Assembly: GCF_016698645.1 (NCBI RefSeq)
Contig: NZ_CP068047.1
Location: 310,001 to 374,000, forward strand
Direction: 5' to 3'
DNA from: Devosia oryziradicis
GTDB taxonomy: Bacteria > Pseudomonadota > Alphaproteobacteria > Rhizobiales > Devosiaceae
DNA length: 64,000 nt
Positions 53,868 through 63,290 of the stretch are shown piece after piece. Below the pieces are notes generated by a model. It did no database searches. It was given only the letters and a program-made list of their open reading frames with translations, and was not told the origin of the DNA. Each line of letters starts with the position of its first letter. Within the stretch, counting starts at the first letter, position 1. A program made the translations under genes and the position numbers.

Positions 53868-53971
53868 ATGTTCCGCAGGCGGGGGCGCTACGGGGTGTGG
53901 AAAACCCACCCTTCAGTGCCCATTAAGGATCATTGGCTAGTGATAGGGCAATTCATTTGTTACGCAAAGTC

Positions 53972-54550
53972 ATGTTTGACGAGACCCTGCGCGGCGCCCT
54001 CGGCCGCATGTTCATCGCCCTTTGCCGCCGCCTGCCCTGGATCATGCTGGCGCTCGCCCTGCTGGCGCCGGCGGCCTCCGCACAGTCGGCCAATCCGAGC
54101 GGCTTGCCCCTGCCGCGCTTTGCCACGACGCGATCCGAACCGATCAATGTCCGCGTCGGCCCGGGCCAGAAATACGACATTGCCTGGACCTACCTCAAAT
54201 CGGGCATTCCGGTGGAGATCGTCCAGGAATTCGATACCTGGCGCAAGATTCGCGATGTGGATGGCACAGAGGGATGGATCCACCAGAACCTGCTAGCCGG
54301 CACCCGCGCCGGCTATGTGACGCCGCTGATCGCCAATGGCGAAATCGCCCTGCGGGCCGGCAAATCGGACGAAGCCGGTGTGCGCGCCCGGCTGGGACCG
54401 GGGCTCAAGGTCACCATTACCGAATGCGATGGTGCGTGGTGCCAGGTCAGCGCCGCCGGGCAGGACGCGGCACAGCGCGGCAGCACCTATACGGGATACC
54501 TGCACCAGGAAGAGCTCTGGGGTGTCTATCCGGACGAAGTGTTCGACTAG
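53972..54550 (+). CDS. Secreted protein with two SH3b domains
   Basis: 192 residues from the ATG at 53972; the ATG at 54008 gives a more usual signal peptide. Signal peptide ends near ASA|QS. Two bacterial SH3-like domains follow: RSEPINVRVGPGQKYDIAW...TEGWIHQNLL and the second with GEIALRAGKSDEAGVRARLGPGL...CDGAWCQVSA. Such DUF1058-type proteins are periplasmic and may bind peptidoglycan. The stop is shared as CTAG with the FhuF-like gene. Confidence 0.85.
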   Translation: MFDETLRGALGRMFIALCRRLPWIMLALALLAPAASAQSANPSGLPLPRFATTRSEPINVRVGPGQKYDIAWTYLKSGIPVEIVQEFDTWRKIRDVDGTEGWIHQNLLAGTRAGYVTPLIANGEIALRAGKSDEAGVRARLGPGLKVTITECDGAWCQVSAAGQDAAQRGSTYTGYLHQEELWGVYPDEVFD

Positions 54551-55329
54551 CCCAGTTCCGCCAGGGCATTGGCCGTCTGGCGCGCGACGCGCACCGCATC
54601 ATCCTGCTTGGGACAGGTAGCGCAGTAGCGGCCGGGGTCGATGCGATAGTCGAGGCAACAGCCCTTGCGCCTGACGATCAGCAGGCGATGGCCGCCGGCC
54701 TTGACCGGCTCCAGCGTGCCCTGCCCGCTCAGGCCCAGACCCTCGAGCCAGCGGGCCGCATAGGTCTCGATCGTCTCGGTCGACAGGTCGCGCCGGCGCT
54801 GGCCGAGCCAGAGCATCAGGCTGAGCATCCGGTCGGCCAGCAGGCGCCGCGCCGGAAGGGGCCGGAGCCTGGCCTGCCTGTTGACTTCATCCAGCATGGT
54901 CGCGGCCATGGCGGTCAATTGCCCCGCCGCATTGTCGATCAATTGCTCGACGGTTCCTTGGGCCTGCGCGCCCGGCAGCAGGCGATAGCCATCGACATAG
55001 ACGCCGCGCCGCTGCTGGGCGAGGCCGGACAAATCCGGCATCGCCCCATGGATGTGGGCGGCGATCACGGCCAGGTAGGCGGGTTGCCAGATCAGGTTGG
55101 TCCAGAGGCGGACCGCGTGGAAGGCCGGTCCGGCCTGGGGATAGGTGGCAGCCAGGGCGGCATGCAGCTCGGCCAGCATGGCGGAATTGTCGGCGCCGGG
55201 TTGATACCAGCCCGGACGCGTCGGGCCGGGTTCGCCCTTCATGAAGCCGGTGAGTTGCGCCGCCGTCGCGATCAACCGCGTCGTGGCGGCGTCGCCGGTA
55301 TCTTGGGCAAAAAGGAAGGAGCGAGCCAT
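54547..55329 (-). CDS. FhuF-like siderophore ferric reductase
   Basis: 260 residues. The C-terminal motif RKGCCLDYRIDPGRYCATCP (two adjacent Cys, then Cys-x2-Cys) near 223-242 matches the iron-sulfur binding site of FhuF-type siderophore-iron reductases. The upstream part is helical with RLWTNLIWQPAYLAVIAAHIHG. Frees iron from imported siderophores in the cytoplasm. No siderophore transporter is adjacent. CTAG overlap with the SH3 gene. Confidence 0.85.
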   Translation of the reverse strand: MARSFLFAQDTGDAATTRLIATAAQLTGFMKGEPGPTRPGWYQPGADNSAMLAELHAALAATYPQAGPAFHAVRLWTNLIWQPAYLAVIAAHIHGAMPDLSGLAQQRRGVYVDGYRLLPGAQAQGTVEQLIDNAAGQLTAMAATMLDEVNRQARLRPLPARRLLADRMLSLMLWLGQRRRDLSTETIETYAARWLEGLGLSGQGTLEPVKAGGHRLLIVRRKGCCLDYRIDPGRYCATCPKQDDAVRVARQTANALAELG

Positions 55330-55368
55330 GGCCGCCCTTCTAGCGCCCCCACTGCCACGAGAAAAGCC

Positions 55369-56127
55369 TCAGGCCGCCGCCTTGGCCGCGGCAATCGTGG
55401 CGCGCACCGCATCCACGTCGGTCAGGGTGATCTCGTATTCGCGCTCGATGGCGGTGCCGCCCATGCCGACATGGGGATTGCGGAAGTACATGGCCGATTT
55501 GACCGTGTGGAGGGCTGCGAAGTGCATTTCGTCGACACCTGTAGCCTGCCGTACCCGGGCGATATTGTTGGCGTCGAGGGCGCCGCAGGCCATGATGACG
55601 ATGCGGCCATCGGCGCGGGCCTGCGTGTCCCTCAGAATATCGATGCCCTCGATGGCGGTGTCGCGCTGGCCGCTGGTCAGCACCCGGTCGACGCCGCAAC
55701 GCACGAGGGCCTCCAGAGCTTCGCGGTAGTCGGCCGTCATGTCGAAGGCGCGGTGGCAGGTGACCTTGAGTGGCCGGGCGGCGTCGACGAGCGCCTTGGT
55801 CCTGGCCTCGTCGATGCGGCCATCCGCGGTCAGGCAGCCGATGACGACGCCAGCCACGCCCAGTTCGCGCATGGCCTTGACGTCGTCGAGCATGGTGGCG
55901 AATTCGAGCTCGGAATAGAGGAAGTCCCCACCGCGCGGCCGGATAATGACATGGAAGGGAATGGTCGCCACCCGCAACGCCTCGCGCACGACACCAAGGC
56001 TCGGGGTCAACCCGCCCTCGAGCAGGCTGGCGCAGAGTTCGACCCGGTCCGCCCCCGCCGTCTGCGCCGCCACCAGGCCGTCGATGCCTTCGACGCAGAT
56101 TTCGATCTTGAACGGGTGACTGGCCAT
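55369..56127 (-). CDS. cutC: CutC family protein
   Basis: 252 residues from the ATG at 56127, which has GGAG 8 nt upstream; a longer frame from 56181 is less likely. TIM-barrel CutC: FKIEICVEGIDGL, AGADRVELCASLLEGGLTPSLG near 27-48, VIIRPRGGDFLYSE near 63 and VGMGGTAIEREYEITLTD near 222. Originally linked to copper homeostasis in E. coli, but a direct copper role is disputed. Ends 40 bp before the FhuF-like start on the same strand. Confidence 0.92.
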   Translation of the reverse strand: MASHPFKIEICVEGIDGLVAAQTAGADRVELCASLLEGGLTPSLGVVREALRVATIPFHVIIRPRGGDFLYSELEFATMLDDVKAMRELGVAGVVIGCLTADGRIDEARTKALVDAARPLKVTCHRAFDMTADYREALEALVRCGVDRVLTSGQRDTAIEGIDILRDTQARADGRIVIMACGALDANNIARVRQATGVDEMHFAALHTVKSAMYFRNPHVGMGGTAIEREYEITLTDVDAVRATIAAAKAAA

Positions 56128-56196
56128 CAGTGGTCTCCAATTGGTATTCAATTGGATAGTGCGAATGCGCGCAGGCGGCAAGCCCCGGCACTGCGC

Positions 56197-56565
56197 CTAG
56201 GTGGCGGCGAAGCTGATCCCGCAGTTCTTGACCCGGTTTACCTGCTCGATGGCCTGCATCTCGCCCTTGAGCCGTGCCACTTCTGCCGCGTCGGCGCCGT
56301 CACCCTTGAGGAAGAAGGCGGCGGGCCAGAACAGCACCAACGACACCGTTGTCATGGCCGCATCGCGACCGCGATTCTGGTCCTGCCGCCCGAAGGCAGC
56401 CGATGCGCGGGCCGAAACACTTTCCGCCTCGGCACGCAACTGTCCGCAGGAAAGGTTCTCGTAGAGACCCGTCGAAACATAGGCCGGCGCAATGTCCTTG
56501 GGCGGCGTGGCGCAGCCAGCCAGCATCAGGGCCAGCGCGGCGCTGGCAACCATCGTCTTGCTCAT
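56197..56565 (-). CDS. Small lipoprotein
   Basis: 122 residues with a lipobox LAGC (Cys18) after a hydrophobic 6-17 stretch. The mature part includes an amphipathic helix (about 43-62), a hydrophobic segment TTVSLVLFWPAAFFL near 71-85 that could enter the membrane, and a second helix. Two further cysteines. No family recognised beyond lipoproteins of alphaproteobacteria. Divergent from the GntR gene. Confidence 0.75.
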   Translation of the reverse strand: MSKTMVASAALALMLAGCATPPKDIAPAYVSTGLYENLSCGQLRAEAESVSARASAAFGRQDQNRGRDAAMTTVSLVLFWPAAFFLKGDGADAAEVARLKGEMQAIEQVNRVKNCGISFAAT

Positions 56566-56650
56566 GAAAATCCCCCCATTCCCGGTAGGTTAGCCACCCG
56601 CCCAGGCGGTCGCTATCCGTAATGCTACGAAGGGTGTTGACTCGTCGTCT

Positions 56651-56676
56651 TAGTGTGCTACATATCTAGCACACTA
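56651..56676. promoter_or_regulatory. Operator palindrome of the GntR-ABC operon
   Basis: TAGTGTGCTA and TAGCACACTA, perfect 10-bp arms with a 6-nt spacer, 14 bp before the GntR start. A TTGACT -35 box lies at 56637-56642, and a -10 (TACATA at 56659-56664) falls inside the palindrome, so bound regulator would block the promoter. Typical of YtrA-type GntR autoregulation. Confidence 0.85.
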
Positions 56677-56690
56677 GATAGGCACAACAC

Positions 56691-57065
56691 ATGGATGACT
56701 TTCACACAAGCCAGCCGATCTTCGTCCAGATCCGGCAGCGGCTGACCGAAATGATCCTGCGCGGCGCTGTGGGCGAGGGCGATGCACTGCCCTCGGTCCG
56801 CACCATCGCGGCGGATCTGTCGGTCAATCCACTGACGGTCACCAAGGCATTCGAAGCGCTGGTCGATGTGGGCGTGGTGGAAAAACGAAGGGGACTTGGG
56901 ATGTTCGTCAAAGCCGGGGCGCGCGCCCAATTGCTCGCGCATGAGCGGGAGAAGTTTCTGCGGGAAGACTGGCCGCGCATCGCCACCCAGATCAGGGCGC
57001 TCGATCTCGATCTCAAGACACTTCTGGACACATCAACCGATGCCAAGGGGCAAAACCATGAATGA
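56691..57065 (+). CDS. GntR-family regulator, YtrA subfamily
   Basis: 124 residues, short as in YtrA-type GntR proteins. The winged HTH spans about 8-75 (PIFVQIRQRLTEMI, ALPSVRTIAADLSVNPLTVTKAFEAL), followed by a short helical dimerisation tail with no large effector domain. The adjacent ABC genes and perfect palindrome show local autoregulation. Its stop lies 8 nt inside the ATPase gene. Confidence 0.92.
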   Translation: MDDFHTSQPIFVQIRQRLTEMILRGAVGEGDALPSVRTIAADLSVNPLTVTKAFEALVDVGVVEKRRGLGMFVKAGARAQLLAHEREKFLREDWPRIATQIRALDLDLKTLLDTSTDAKGQNHE

Positions 57066-57972
57066 GCTTTCCCTCGCCACCGGGCCCGAAACCGTCGAGC
57101 CGATCGTCTCGGCGCGCGGACTGCGCAAGACATTCGGCCGCAAGGAAATCCTGCACGGGCTCGACTTCGATATTCCGCCCGGCCGCATCTATGGCCTGAT
57201 CGGCCATAACGGCGCCGGCAAGACGACGACGCTCAACGCCATGCTGGGCCTGACCAATTGCGAAGGCACCATTCGGGTGCTGGGAGAAGACCCCTTCGCC
57301 AAGCGCGCCAAGCTGATGAACAACGTCGCCTTCATTTCCGACGTGGCCAGCCTGCCGCGGTTCCTGCGGGTGCGGGAGCTGTTTGCGCTGCTGTCCAACA
57401 TCCATCCCAATTTCAGTCAGGACAAGGCGCGCAGCTTCCTCGAAGGCACCGACATCAAGCCCGAGATGAAGATCAAGCACCTGAGCAAGGGCATGATCGC
57501 CCAGTTGCACCTGGCCGTGGTGATGGCGATCGATGCCAAGCTCCTGGTGCTCGACGAGCCCACGCTTGGGCTCGACATTACCTATCGCAAGCGCTTCTAC
57601 CGGCGGCTGCTGGAAGACTACATGACCGAGGAGCGCACCCTGCTCATCACCACCCACCAGGTGGACGAGATAGAGTTCATGCTCTCCGACATCATGTTCA
57701 TCCGCGACGGCGAGCTGATCCTGCATATGCAGATGGAGACCGTGAACGACAAGTTCACCCAGCTTGTCGTCAACGATCCCGAGCAGCAGGCCGCTGCGCG
57801 CCAGCACAACCCGGTCTATGAGGAAACCCGCTTCGGCCAGACCGTGATGATCTTCGATGGCGTCGATCGCGCACTGCTCGAACCCTATGGCCGGCTGTCA
57901 ACACCTACGCTCAGCGACCTGTTCGTGGCCTTGATGCAGCGGCCGACCGCCAACCCGGAGAGCGCTCGATGA
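57058..57972 (+). CDS. ABC transporter ATP-binding protein
   Basis: 304 residues from the ATG at 57058. Walker A GLIGHNGAGKTTTLNA near 45, signature-like LSKGMIAQL near 146, Walker B LLVLDEPTLGLD near 166 and switch His in ITTHQV. The usual Q-loop glutamine is not obvious (NVAFISDVASLPRF). A C-terminal 80-residue extension follows. Pairs with the downstream permease (4-nt overlap); YtrB-type, possibly involved in export or antibiotic stress. Substrate unknown. Confidence 0.9.
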   Translation: MNELSLATGPETVEPIVSARGLRKTFGRKEILHGLDFDIPPGRIYGLIGHNGAGKTTTLNAMLGLTNCEGTIRVLGEDPFAKRAKLMNNVAFISDVASLPRFLRVRELFALLSNIHPNFSQDKARSFLEGTDIKPEMKIKHLSKGMIAQLHLAVVMAIDAKLLVLDEPTLGLDITYRKRFYRRLLEDYMTEERTLLITTHQVDEIEFMLSDIMFIRDGELILHMQMETVNDKFTQLVVNDPEQQAAARQHNPVYEETRFGQTVMIFDGVDRALLEPYGRLSTPTLSDLFVALMQRPTANPESAR

Positions 57973-58868
57973 AGGCTTTCATCGCCCTGGTCCACCGTGA
58001 GCTCATCGAGCATCGCGGGGCCTTTCTGATCGGGCCGCTGCTGCTGGTGGGGATCATTCTTGGGGTCACGATACTGGCTTTTACCGTCGGCCGCATCGAC
58101 ACCCGGTTTTCGGGCGACATGCTGAATGTGTCGACCATCGCGATCCCGTTTTTCGGCTCGCTCTTCCTCGGCGTCGCCTGGGGTCTCTACCTGCTGGCGA
58201 CCCTGTTCTTCTACTGCGCCGACGGGTTCGCCGCCGACAAGCGCAACAATGCCCTGCTGTTCTGGAAGTCGATGCCGGTCAGCGATTTCCGCATCCTGCT
58301 CGCCAAGCTGGTGGCTGCGGTCACCATTCTTCCAGGCGCAGTTTTTGCGGTGGTGCTTTTGAGCATGGCGCTCATGCTGGGTACGGCACAGATCACCATG
58401 CTGTTCAGCGGCCTTCCGATGGGCTTTGGCTTTGCCGGCCTCTGGCAGGTGTTCTGGAACGTGGCACTGATCGAACTGGTGCAACTGGCGGCGTCCCTGC
58501 TGTGGTACCTGCCCTTCATGGCCCTGGTTGGCGCCATGGCCACTGTGGTCGGTCGCTGGGCGATCCCCGGCGCTCTCCTGCTCCCGGCCTTGGCGTCGAC
58601 GCTGGAATGGGTGACGCTGGGCGGCACACATCCCTTTGCCACCCGCACATGGAATTATCTGACCTACCGCATGACCGTTCCTGAATCGCGGATGGTCGAC
58701 CACTGGATGCAGGGCAACCCGATGACCGTGGATGTATCGGCCGGGCTTGCCTATGCGTCCGACCTGATCGCCCTCCTCGATTGGACGCAGGTTGGCATTG
58801 GCGCAGTATTCGCCGTGGCGGTGATCTACCTGGCCAGCGAATATCGCCGGCGCAGCAACGACAATTGA
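57969..58868 (+). CDS. ABC transporter permease (ABC-2-like)
   Basis: 299 residues with six predicted helices (about 17-38, 58-80, 107-132, 150-175, 184-210 and 262-285). Before the third helix it carries DGFAADKRNNALLFWKSMPVSD, a block common in ABC-2-type and YtrC-like permeases. Works with the preceding ATPase. Overlaps it by 4 nt. A strong terminator follows. Confidence 0.88.
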   Translation: MKAFIALVHRELIEHRGAFLIGPLLLVGIILGVTILAFTVGRIDTRFSGDMLNVSTIAIPFFGSLFLGVAWGLYLLATLFFYCADGFAADKRNNALLFWKSMPVSDFRILLAKLVAAVTILPGAVFAVVLLSMALMLGTAQITMLFSGLPMGFGFAGLWQVFWNVALIELVQLAASLLWYLPFMALVGAMATVVGRWAIPGALLLPALASTLEWVTLGGTHPFATRTWNYLTYRMTVPESRMVDHWMQGNPMTVDVSAGLAYASDLIALLDWTQVGIGAVFAVAVIYLASEYRRRSNDN

Positions 58869-58896
58869 CCTTTGGCTGACCTCCAGGCCACTGTCG

Positions 58897-58927
58897 CCGC
58901 CGCATCCCCGGATGCGGCGGTTTCTTG
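58897..58927 (+). terminator. Rho-independent terminator of the GntR-ABC operon
   Basis: CCGCCGCATCC pairs perfectly with GGATGCGGCGG across a 2-nt centre, followed by TTTCTTG. It lies 28 bp after the permease stop and just ahead of the next gene. Confidence 0.9.
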
Positions 58928-58941
58928 TTGTCGGAGCATCC

Positions 58942-59523
58942 ATGCAGGCCCTTGTCGTTCTTGCCCATCCCCTGGGTGACAGCCTCTGCGCCCACCTGGC
59001 GCGTGAAGCCATCGACGCGCTCCGCGCCCGCGGCGCCAGGGTCGACGTGCTCGACCTCTATGCCGAGGACTTCCAGCCGGCGCTGACCGCCGCCGAGCGC
59101 CGCCTGCATTACGCGACGCCCGAGCCCGGCCCCGAAATCGTCGCCTTGCAACAGCGGCTGGCCAATGCCGATACGCTGGTGCTGGTCTTTCCCACCTGGT
59201 GGTTTTCCATGCCGGCGATCCTCAAGGGATGGTTCGATCGGGTCTGGGCGCCCAAATTCGCCTTCGAGCATGGCACGCCGATCAGGCCGTTGCTGACCGG
59301 GCTCAAGTCGTGCCTCGTGGTCACGACGCTGGGGTCGCCTTGGTGGATCGACCGGATCGTGATGCGTCAGCCGGTCAAGCGCGTGCTCAAGCTGGGGCTG
59401 GTCTTTGCCTGCGCGCCCCAGGCGCGGTTCGACATGCTGTCGTTCCCTGCGGCGGAAACGGCGGACAAGCGGCAGGTTGAGCGCTTTGTGGGGCGGATGC
59501 GCAAGGCGATCGGGCAGCTCTGA
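58942..59523 (+). CDS. NAD(P)H-dependent flavodoxin-fold oxidoreductase
   Basis: 193 residues from the ATG at 58942 with GGAG 6 nt upstream. NQO1/MdaB-like flavodoxin_2 family: MQALVVLAHPLGDSL, then FPTWWFSMPAILKGWFDRVW near 82-101 and VTTLGSPWWI near 128. Probably an FMN- or FAD-dependent quinone or NADPH oxidoreductase. No operon partner. Confidence 0.88.
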   Translation: MQALVVLAHPLGDSLCAHLAREAIDALRARGARVDVLDLYAEDFQPALTAAERRLHYATPEPGPEIVALQQRLANADTLVLVFPTWWFSMPAILKGWFDRVWAPKFAFEHGTPIRPLLTGLKSCLVVTTLGSPWWIDRIVMRQPVKRVLKLGLVFACAPQARFDMLSFPAAETADKRQVERFVGRMRKAIGQL

Positions 59524-59586
59524 GCTGTTGATGCGTCCATATGCACGCCTCTGGACAACGCCACCTTCGCCCCGTCTTATCCCCTC

Positions 59587-60276
59587 ATGACAGACGCCCG
59601 ATTCCCCGATGTGATGCTGCTGGCCGCAGGCCTGGGCACGCGGTTGCGGCCGATCACCGAGGCGATCCCAAAGCCGCTGGTGCCGGTGGCCGGGGTGCCG
59701 CTGATCGAGCGCATCATGGGCAATGCGCGGGCCGAGGGGGCAAAGCGGTTCGTCGCCAATGCGCATTATCGCGCCGACCAGATCCTGGCCCATTTCGGCG
59801 GGTTGCTTAAGGTTAGCCGCGAGGATGAGCTTTTGGGCACCGGCGGCGGGGTAAAGCGCGCGCTGCCTATGCTGCATTCCGACCCGATCCTGGTGATGAA
59901 TACCGACGCATTCTGGCCGGCTGGGTCGGACGCGCCGATCGCGCGCATGCTGGCACGCTATGGCGGGCCGGACGATATCGTCCTGCTCTGCGTGCATCCC
60001 CGCAACGCCACCGGCTTCGGTCGCAGCCACGATTTCTGCCTGTCACCACAGGGCGAGGTGACGCGCGACTATGGCGCGCCGGTGATCTATGCCGGCGTGG
60101 CGCTATTAGGCAAAAAGCTGTTCGACGGCACGCCGGATGGCGCGTTTTCGCTCAACGCCCTGTTCGAAGCGGCGCTGGAGCGCGAGACTCTATATGGCGT
60201 GGTGCTCGATGCGCCCTGGTTCCATGTCGGGGATCCGCAGGCGCTGGCGGAAGCGGAGCGCCAGCTCGGGCCATGA
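59587..60276 (+). CDS. murU: Nucleotidyltransferase, MurU type
   Basis: 229 residues. Nucleotide-binding LLAAGLGTRLRPITEAIPKPLVPVAG near 10-36, a metal site NTDAFW near 103, and a substrate loop with FHVGDPQALAEAE near 213-225. In alphaproteobacteria the gene before addB encodes N-acetylmuramate-1-phosphate uridylyltransferase (MurU), which feeds recycled MurNAc back to peptidoglycan. Its usual partners tsaE and amgK are not next to it here. It overlaps addB by 4 nt. Confidence 0.85.
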   Translation: MTDARFPDVMLLAAGLGTRLRPITEAIPKPLVPVAGVPLIERIMGNARAEGAKRFVANAHYRADQILAHFGGLLKVSREDELLGTGGGVKRALPMLHSDPILVMNTDAFWPAGSDAPIARMLARYGGPDDIVLLCVHPRNATGFGRSHDFCLSPQGEVTRDYGAPVIYAGVALLGKKLFDGTPDGAFSLNALFEAALERETLYGVVLDAPWFHVGDPQALAEAERQLGP

Positions 60277-63200
60277 CGCTCTATTCCATCGCACCGCACG
60301 CACCGTTCCTCGCCACGCTGGCCGACCGCATTATCGACGGGACGCTGCTGGGCGACTGGGACCGCAGCGGGCCGTTCTGGCTCAGCGATGTCACCATCAT
60401 TCTGCCGACCGCACGCGCCCGGTTGGCGCTGGCCGACCAGTTGGCCCGGCGCGGCGTTGGCCTGTTGCCGGATCTGCGGACGTTGGGCAGCGATGTGGAC
60501 GGCGAAGAACCGTTCCTCGTCAGCGAAACGCCGGCGCCGTTGCCCGCAGCCTCCGGCCTCGAGCGGCGGCTGGGCCTGTCGGACCTGGTGGCGGGCTGGG
60601 CCGCGAGCCCGGATGGGCGCCGGGCCTTTTCGAGCCCGCCCACCGCCGCCGAAATCCTCGCCATGGCCGGCTCGCTGGGTGAACTGATCGACGACCTCGT
60701 CACCGAGGAACGCAGCGATGCGGACCTGCGCGCCATCGCCCCCGATATCGAAGCCAACCTCGGTGAATACTGGCAGCAGACGCTCAAATTCCTCGATATC
60801 GCGCTGACCTACTGGCCGGCCAAGCTGGCGCAGATCGGCAAGGACGATGCCAGCCGCCTGCGCGGACAACGCCTCGACCGACAGGCCGGTTCGGCCAGCC
60901 AGACCTTTGGCGACCGCCCGGTGATCGTGGCCGGTTCGACCGGCTCGATCCCCGCCACCGCGCGGCTGCTGGGGGCGATCAACGCCCTGCCGCGCGGCGC
61001 GGTCGTGCTGCCGGGGCTCGATTGCAGCCTGACGCCGGCCCAGCACGAGGCGCTGCTGGCGACCGACCAGGCGCCGCATGGCCATCCTCAATATGGCCTG
61101 GCCCGACTGTTGCGGCGGCTCGGTGCTGCTGTCAGCGATGTGACCGAACTGGCGAGGGAGGGCGACGACAGCCGAACGCGGCTGGTGCTGACCGCGCTTG
61201 CCCTGCCCGACGACACGGCACGCTGGCCGCAATTGCGGGCGCAGGAGCTGGAATATGGCTTGGGAACGGCGACCGAGGGCCTGGCCATCCTCGAAGCCCG
61301 CAACGAAGATGAGGAAGCCCGCGCCATCGCCATTGCAGCGCGGGCAAGCCTTGAGAACAAGCGAACCGTCGGCATCGTTACGCCCGACCGGAACCTCGCC
61401 CGTCGCATCGCTGCCGAACTCAAGCGCTTCGACATTCTCGTCGACGATGCGGCCGGTACGCCGCTGTTCCAGTCGGCGGCCGGGCGGCTGGCGCGGCAGG
61501 TGCTGGCCGTGGCAGCGGGAGGCTGCGCCGCGGTCGACATCATTGCCCTCTTGCGCAATCGCGCCGTCAGCTTCGGGCTCGAACGCTGGAAGGTGGGACA
61601 CCTGGCCGATGATATCGAGTTGGGCCTGCTGCGCGGCCAGCGCGCGGCGCCAGGGCTCGACGGCTTGCGCAAGCTGCTGGCCGACAATGTCTCTGGCTAT
61701 ACCAAATATCCGGCGCGCAGCCTGCGCGAGCGGCATGTGCCCGAAATCGAGGATTTGCTGGATCGCCTCGCCACAGCACTCAAGCCGCTGCACGACCTGC
61801 TGGACCAGCCGCTGCTCGCTTCGAGCGACCTTGCCAAAGCCATCTGCGCGACGCTGGAGGCGGTGACCGATGATGTGGACCTGGCGGGCCGGCGCGAGCT
61901 GGCTGCCTGGGGCGAGCAGATGACGGCACTCGCCGGCCAGGGCCACCACTTCCCGCCGCGCAGCCTTGAGACGGTGCTGGCGGCGCTGATGACCGGCTTT
62001 TCGGTGCGCACCCGCGAGGATCGGCGGCAGGACATTGCCATCTGGGGCCAGCTCGAAGCGCGCCTGCAGAATCCGGACCTCTTGATCCTGGCCGGGTTGA
62101 ACGAAGATGTGTGGCCAGAAGTGGCCGATCCGGGCCCCTGGCTCAGCCGCGGCATGCGGCTGGCGGCGGGGCTTGAGCCGCCCGAGCGGCGCCAGGGCCA
62201 GGCGGCGCATGATTTCGCCCAGACTTTGGGCAATGAGCAGGTCATCGTCGCCTATGCCGGTCGCGTCGGGACCAGCCCGGCCCAACCGTCGCGGCTGTTG
62301 CAGCGGCTCGAAGCCTATGCCGGCCAGGGACTGGCGGCGAACTGGCGCAAGCGCGGCGAAGACTGGGTGAGCCTCGCCCGGCGCCTCGATGCCGTTGACG
62401 CCACGCAGCCGGCGCCGCGCCCCGCACCCAATCCGCCTTCCGACGTCCGGCCGCGGAAACTGTCGGTGACGCAGATCGAGACGCTGATGCGCTCGCCTTA
62501 TGACATCTACGCCAAGGAAGTGCTGCGGCTCAGTCGCATCGATCCACTGGGCGAAACCGCCGATGCGCGCGAGCGCGGCAATACCGTCCATGAAGTGCTC
62601 GGTCGCTTCGTCGAGGAGGGCCATGACGTGATGGCGCCCGACGCCATGGACGTGCTGCAGCGGCTGGCCGTCGAGGAATTCGGCAAGCTCCATGTCAGTG
62701 CCGAGCTGCGCGCCATCTGGCTGCGACGCTTCGAAACGGCGGCGCGGCAGTTCCTCGATTTCGAGCAGGACCGCAATGCCGGCGTGCGCAAGCGCCATGC
62801 CGAAATCAAGGGCAAGTGGGAATTGCCGATGGGCTTTACCCTGACCGGCCGGGCCGACCGGGTGGACGAAATGGTCGATGGCACGCTCGAGATCATGGAT
62901 TTCAAGACCGGCTCGGTGCCCCAACCCGCCACTATGAAGGCATTCGAAGCGCCGCAACTGCTGCTCGAGGCGGCCATGGCCAAAGCCGGCGCCATGGCAG
63001 GCGTCGTGCCGGCGGACGCTTCGGCCCTCACCTATGTCAAGATCGGCCTCGGCCCCGATGCCTTCCAGCCCAAGCCGTTCAGCCTCGCCAGCGAGCACGA
63101 CGTCATGAGCGCCGCGCACGAAATCGAACGCCGCATGCAAAGCCACGTCGATTTCTTCCTGTTCCGCGACACGCCGATGCCGGCGCGCCTCCTGCCGCTC

Positions 63201-63290
63201 AAGACGCAGCGGTTTCCCGGTCCGTACGACCACCTCTCGCGCATGGCCGAGTGGACGGCAGTCGACGACGACGAGGAGGACCTGTGGTGA
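60273..63290 (+). CDS. addB: Double-strand break repair protein AddB
   Basis: 1005 residues. Alphaproteobacterial AddB: an inactive helicase-like N-terminal part beginning APHAPFLATLADRI, a LAGLNEDVWPEVADPGPWLSRGMR block near 610-632, and a C-terminal PD-(D/E)xK nuclease (ARERGNTVHEVLGRFVEEGH near 769, LEIMDFKTGSVP near 875). Works with AddA in end resection. The start overlaps murU and the stop overlaps addA by 4 nt. A large opposite-strand open frame covering most of it is a codon-bias shadow. Confidence 0.94.
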   Translation: MTLYSIAPHAPFLATLADRIIDGTLLGDWDRSGPFWLSDVTIILPTARARLALADQLARRGVGLLPDLRTLGSDVDGEEPFLVSETPAPLPAASGLERRLGLSDLVAGWAASPDGRRAFSSPPTAAEILAMAGSLGELIDDLVTEERSDADLRAIAPDIEANLGEYWQQTLKFLDIALTYWPAKLAQIGKDDASRLRGQRLDRQAGSASQTFGDRPVIVAGSTGSIPATARLLGAINALPRGAVVLPGLDCSLTPAQHEALLATDQAPHGHPQYGLARLLRRLGAAVSDVTELAREGDDSRTRLVLTALALPDDTARWPQLRAQELEYGLGTATEGLAILEARNEDEEARAIAIAARASLENKRTVGIVTPDRNLARRIAAELKRFDILVDDAAGTPLFQSAAGRLARQVLAVAAGGCAAVDIIALLRNRAVSFGLERWKVGHLADDIELGLLRGQRAAPGLDGLRKLLADNVSGYTKYPARSLRERHVPEIEDLLDRLATALKPLHDLLDQPLLASSDLAKAICATLEAVTDDVDLAGRRELAAWGEQMTALAGQGHHFPPRSLETVLAALMTGFSVRTREDRRQDIAIWGQLEARLQNPDLLILAGLNEDVWPEVADPGPWLSRGMRLAAGLEPPERRQGQAAHDFAQTLGNEQVIVAYAGRVGTSPAQPSRLLQRLEAYAGQGLAANWRKRGEDWVSLARRLDAVDATQPAPRPAPNPPSDVRPRKLSVTQIETLMRSPYDIYAKEVLRLSRIDPLGETADARERGNTVHEVLGRFVEEGHDVMAPDAMDVLQRLAVEEFGKLHVSAELRAIWLRRFETAARQFLDFEQDRNAGVRKRHAEIKGKWELPMGFTLTGRADRVDEMVDGTLEIMDFKTGSVPQPATMKAFEAPQLLLEAAMAKAGAMAGVVPADASALTYVKIGLGPDAFQPKPFSLASEHDVMSAAHEIERRMQSHVDFFLFRDTPMPARLLPLKTQRFPGPYDHLSRMAEWTAVDDDEEDLW

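Noticed and set aside
60087-63233. 1048-residue open frame on the minus strand over addB and murU
   Set aside because: Mirrors GC-rich codon bias of addB; the product is a low-complexity Arg/Gly/Gln-rich sequence without family motifs, while addB has complete domains.
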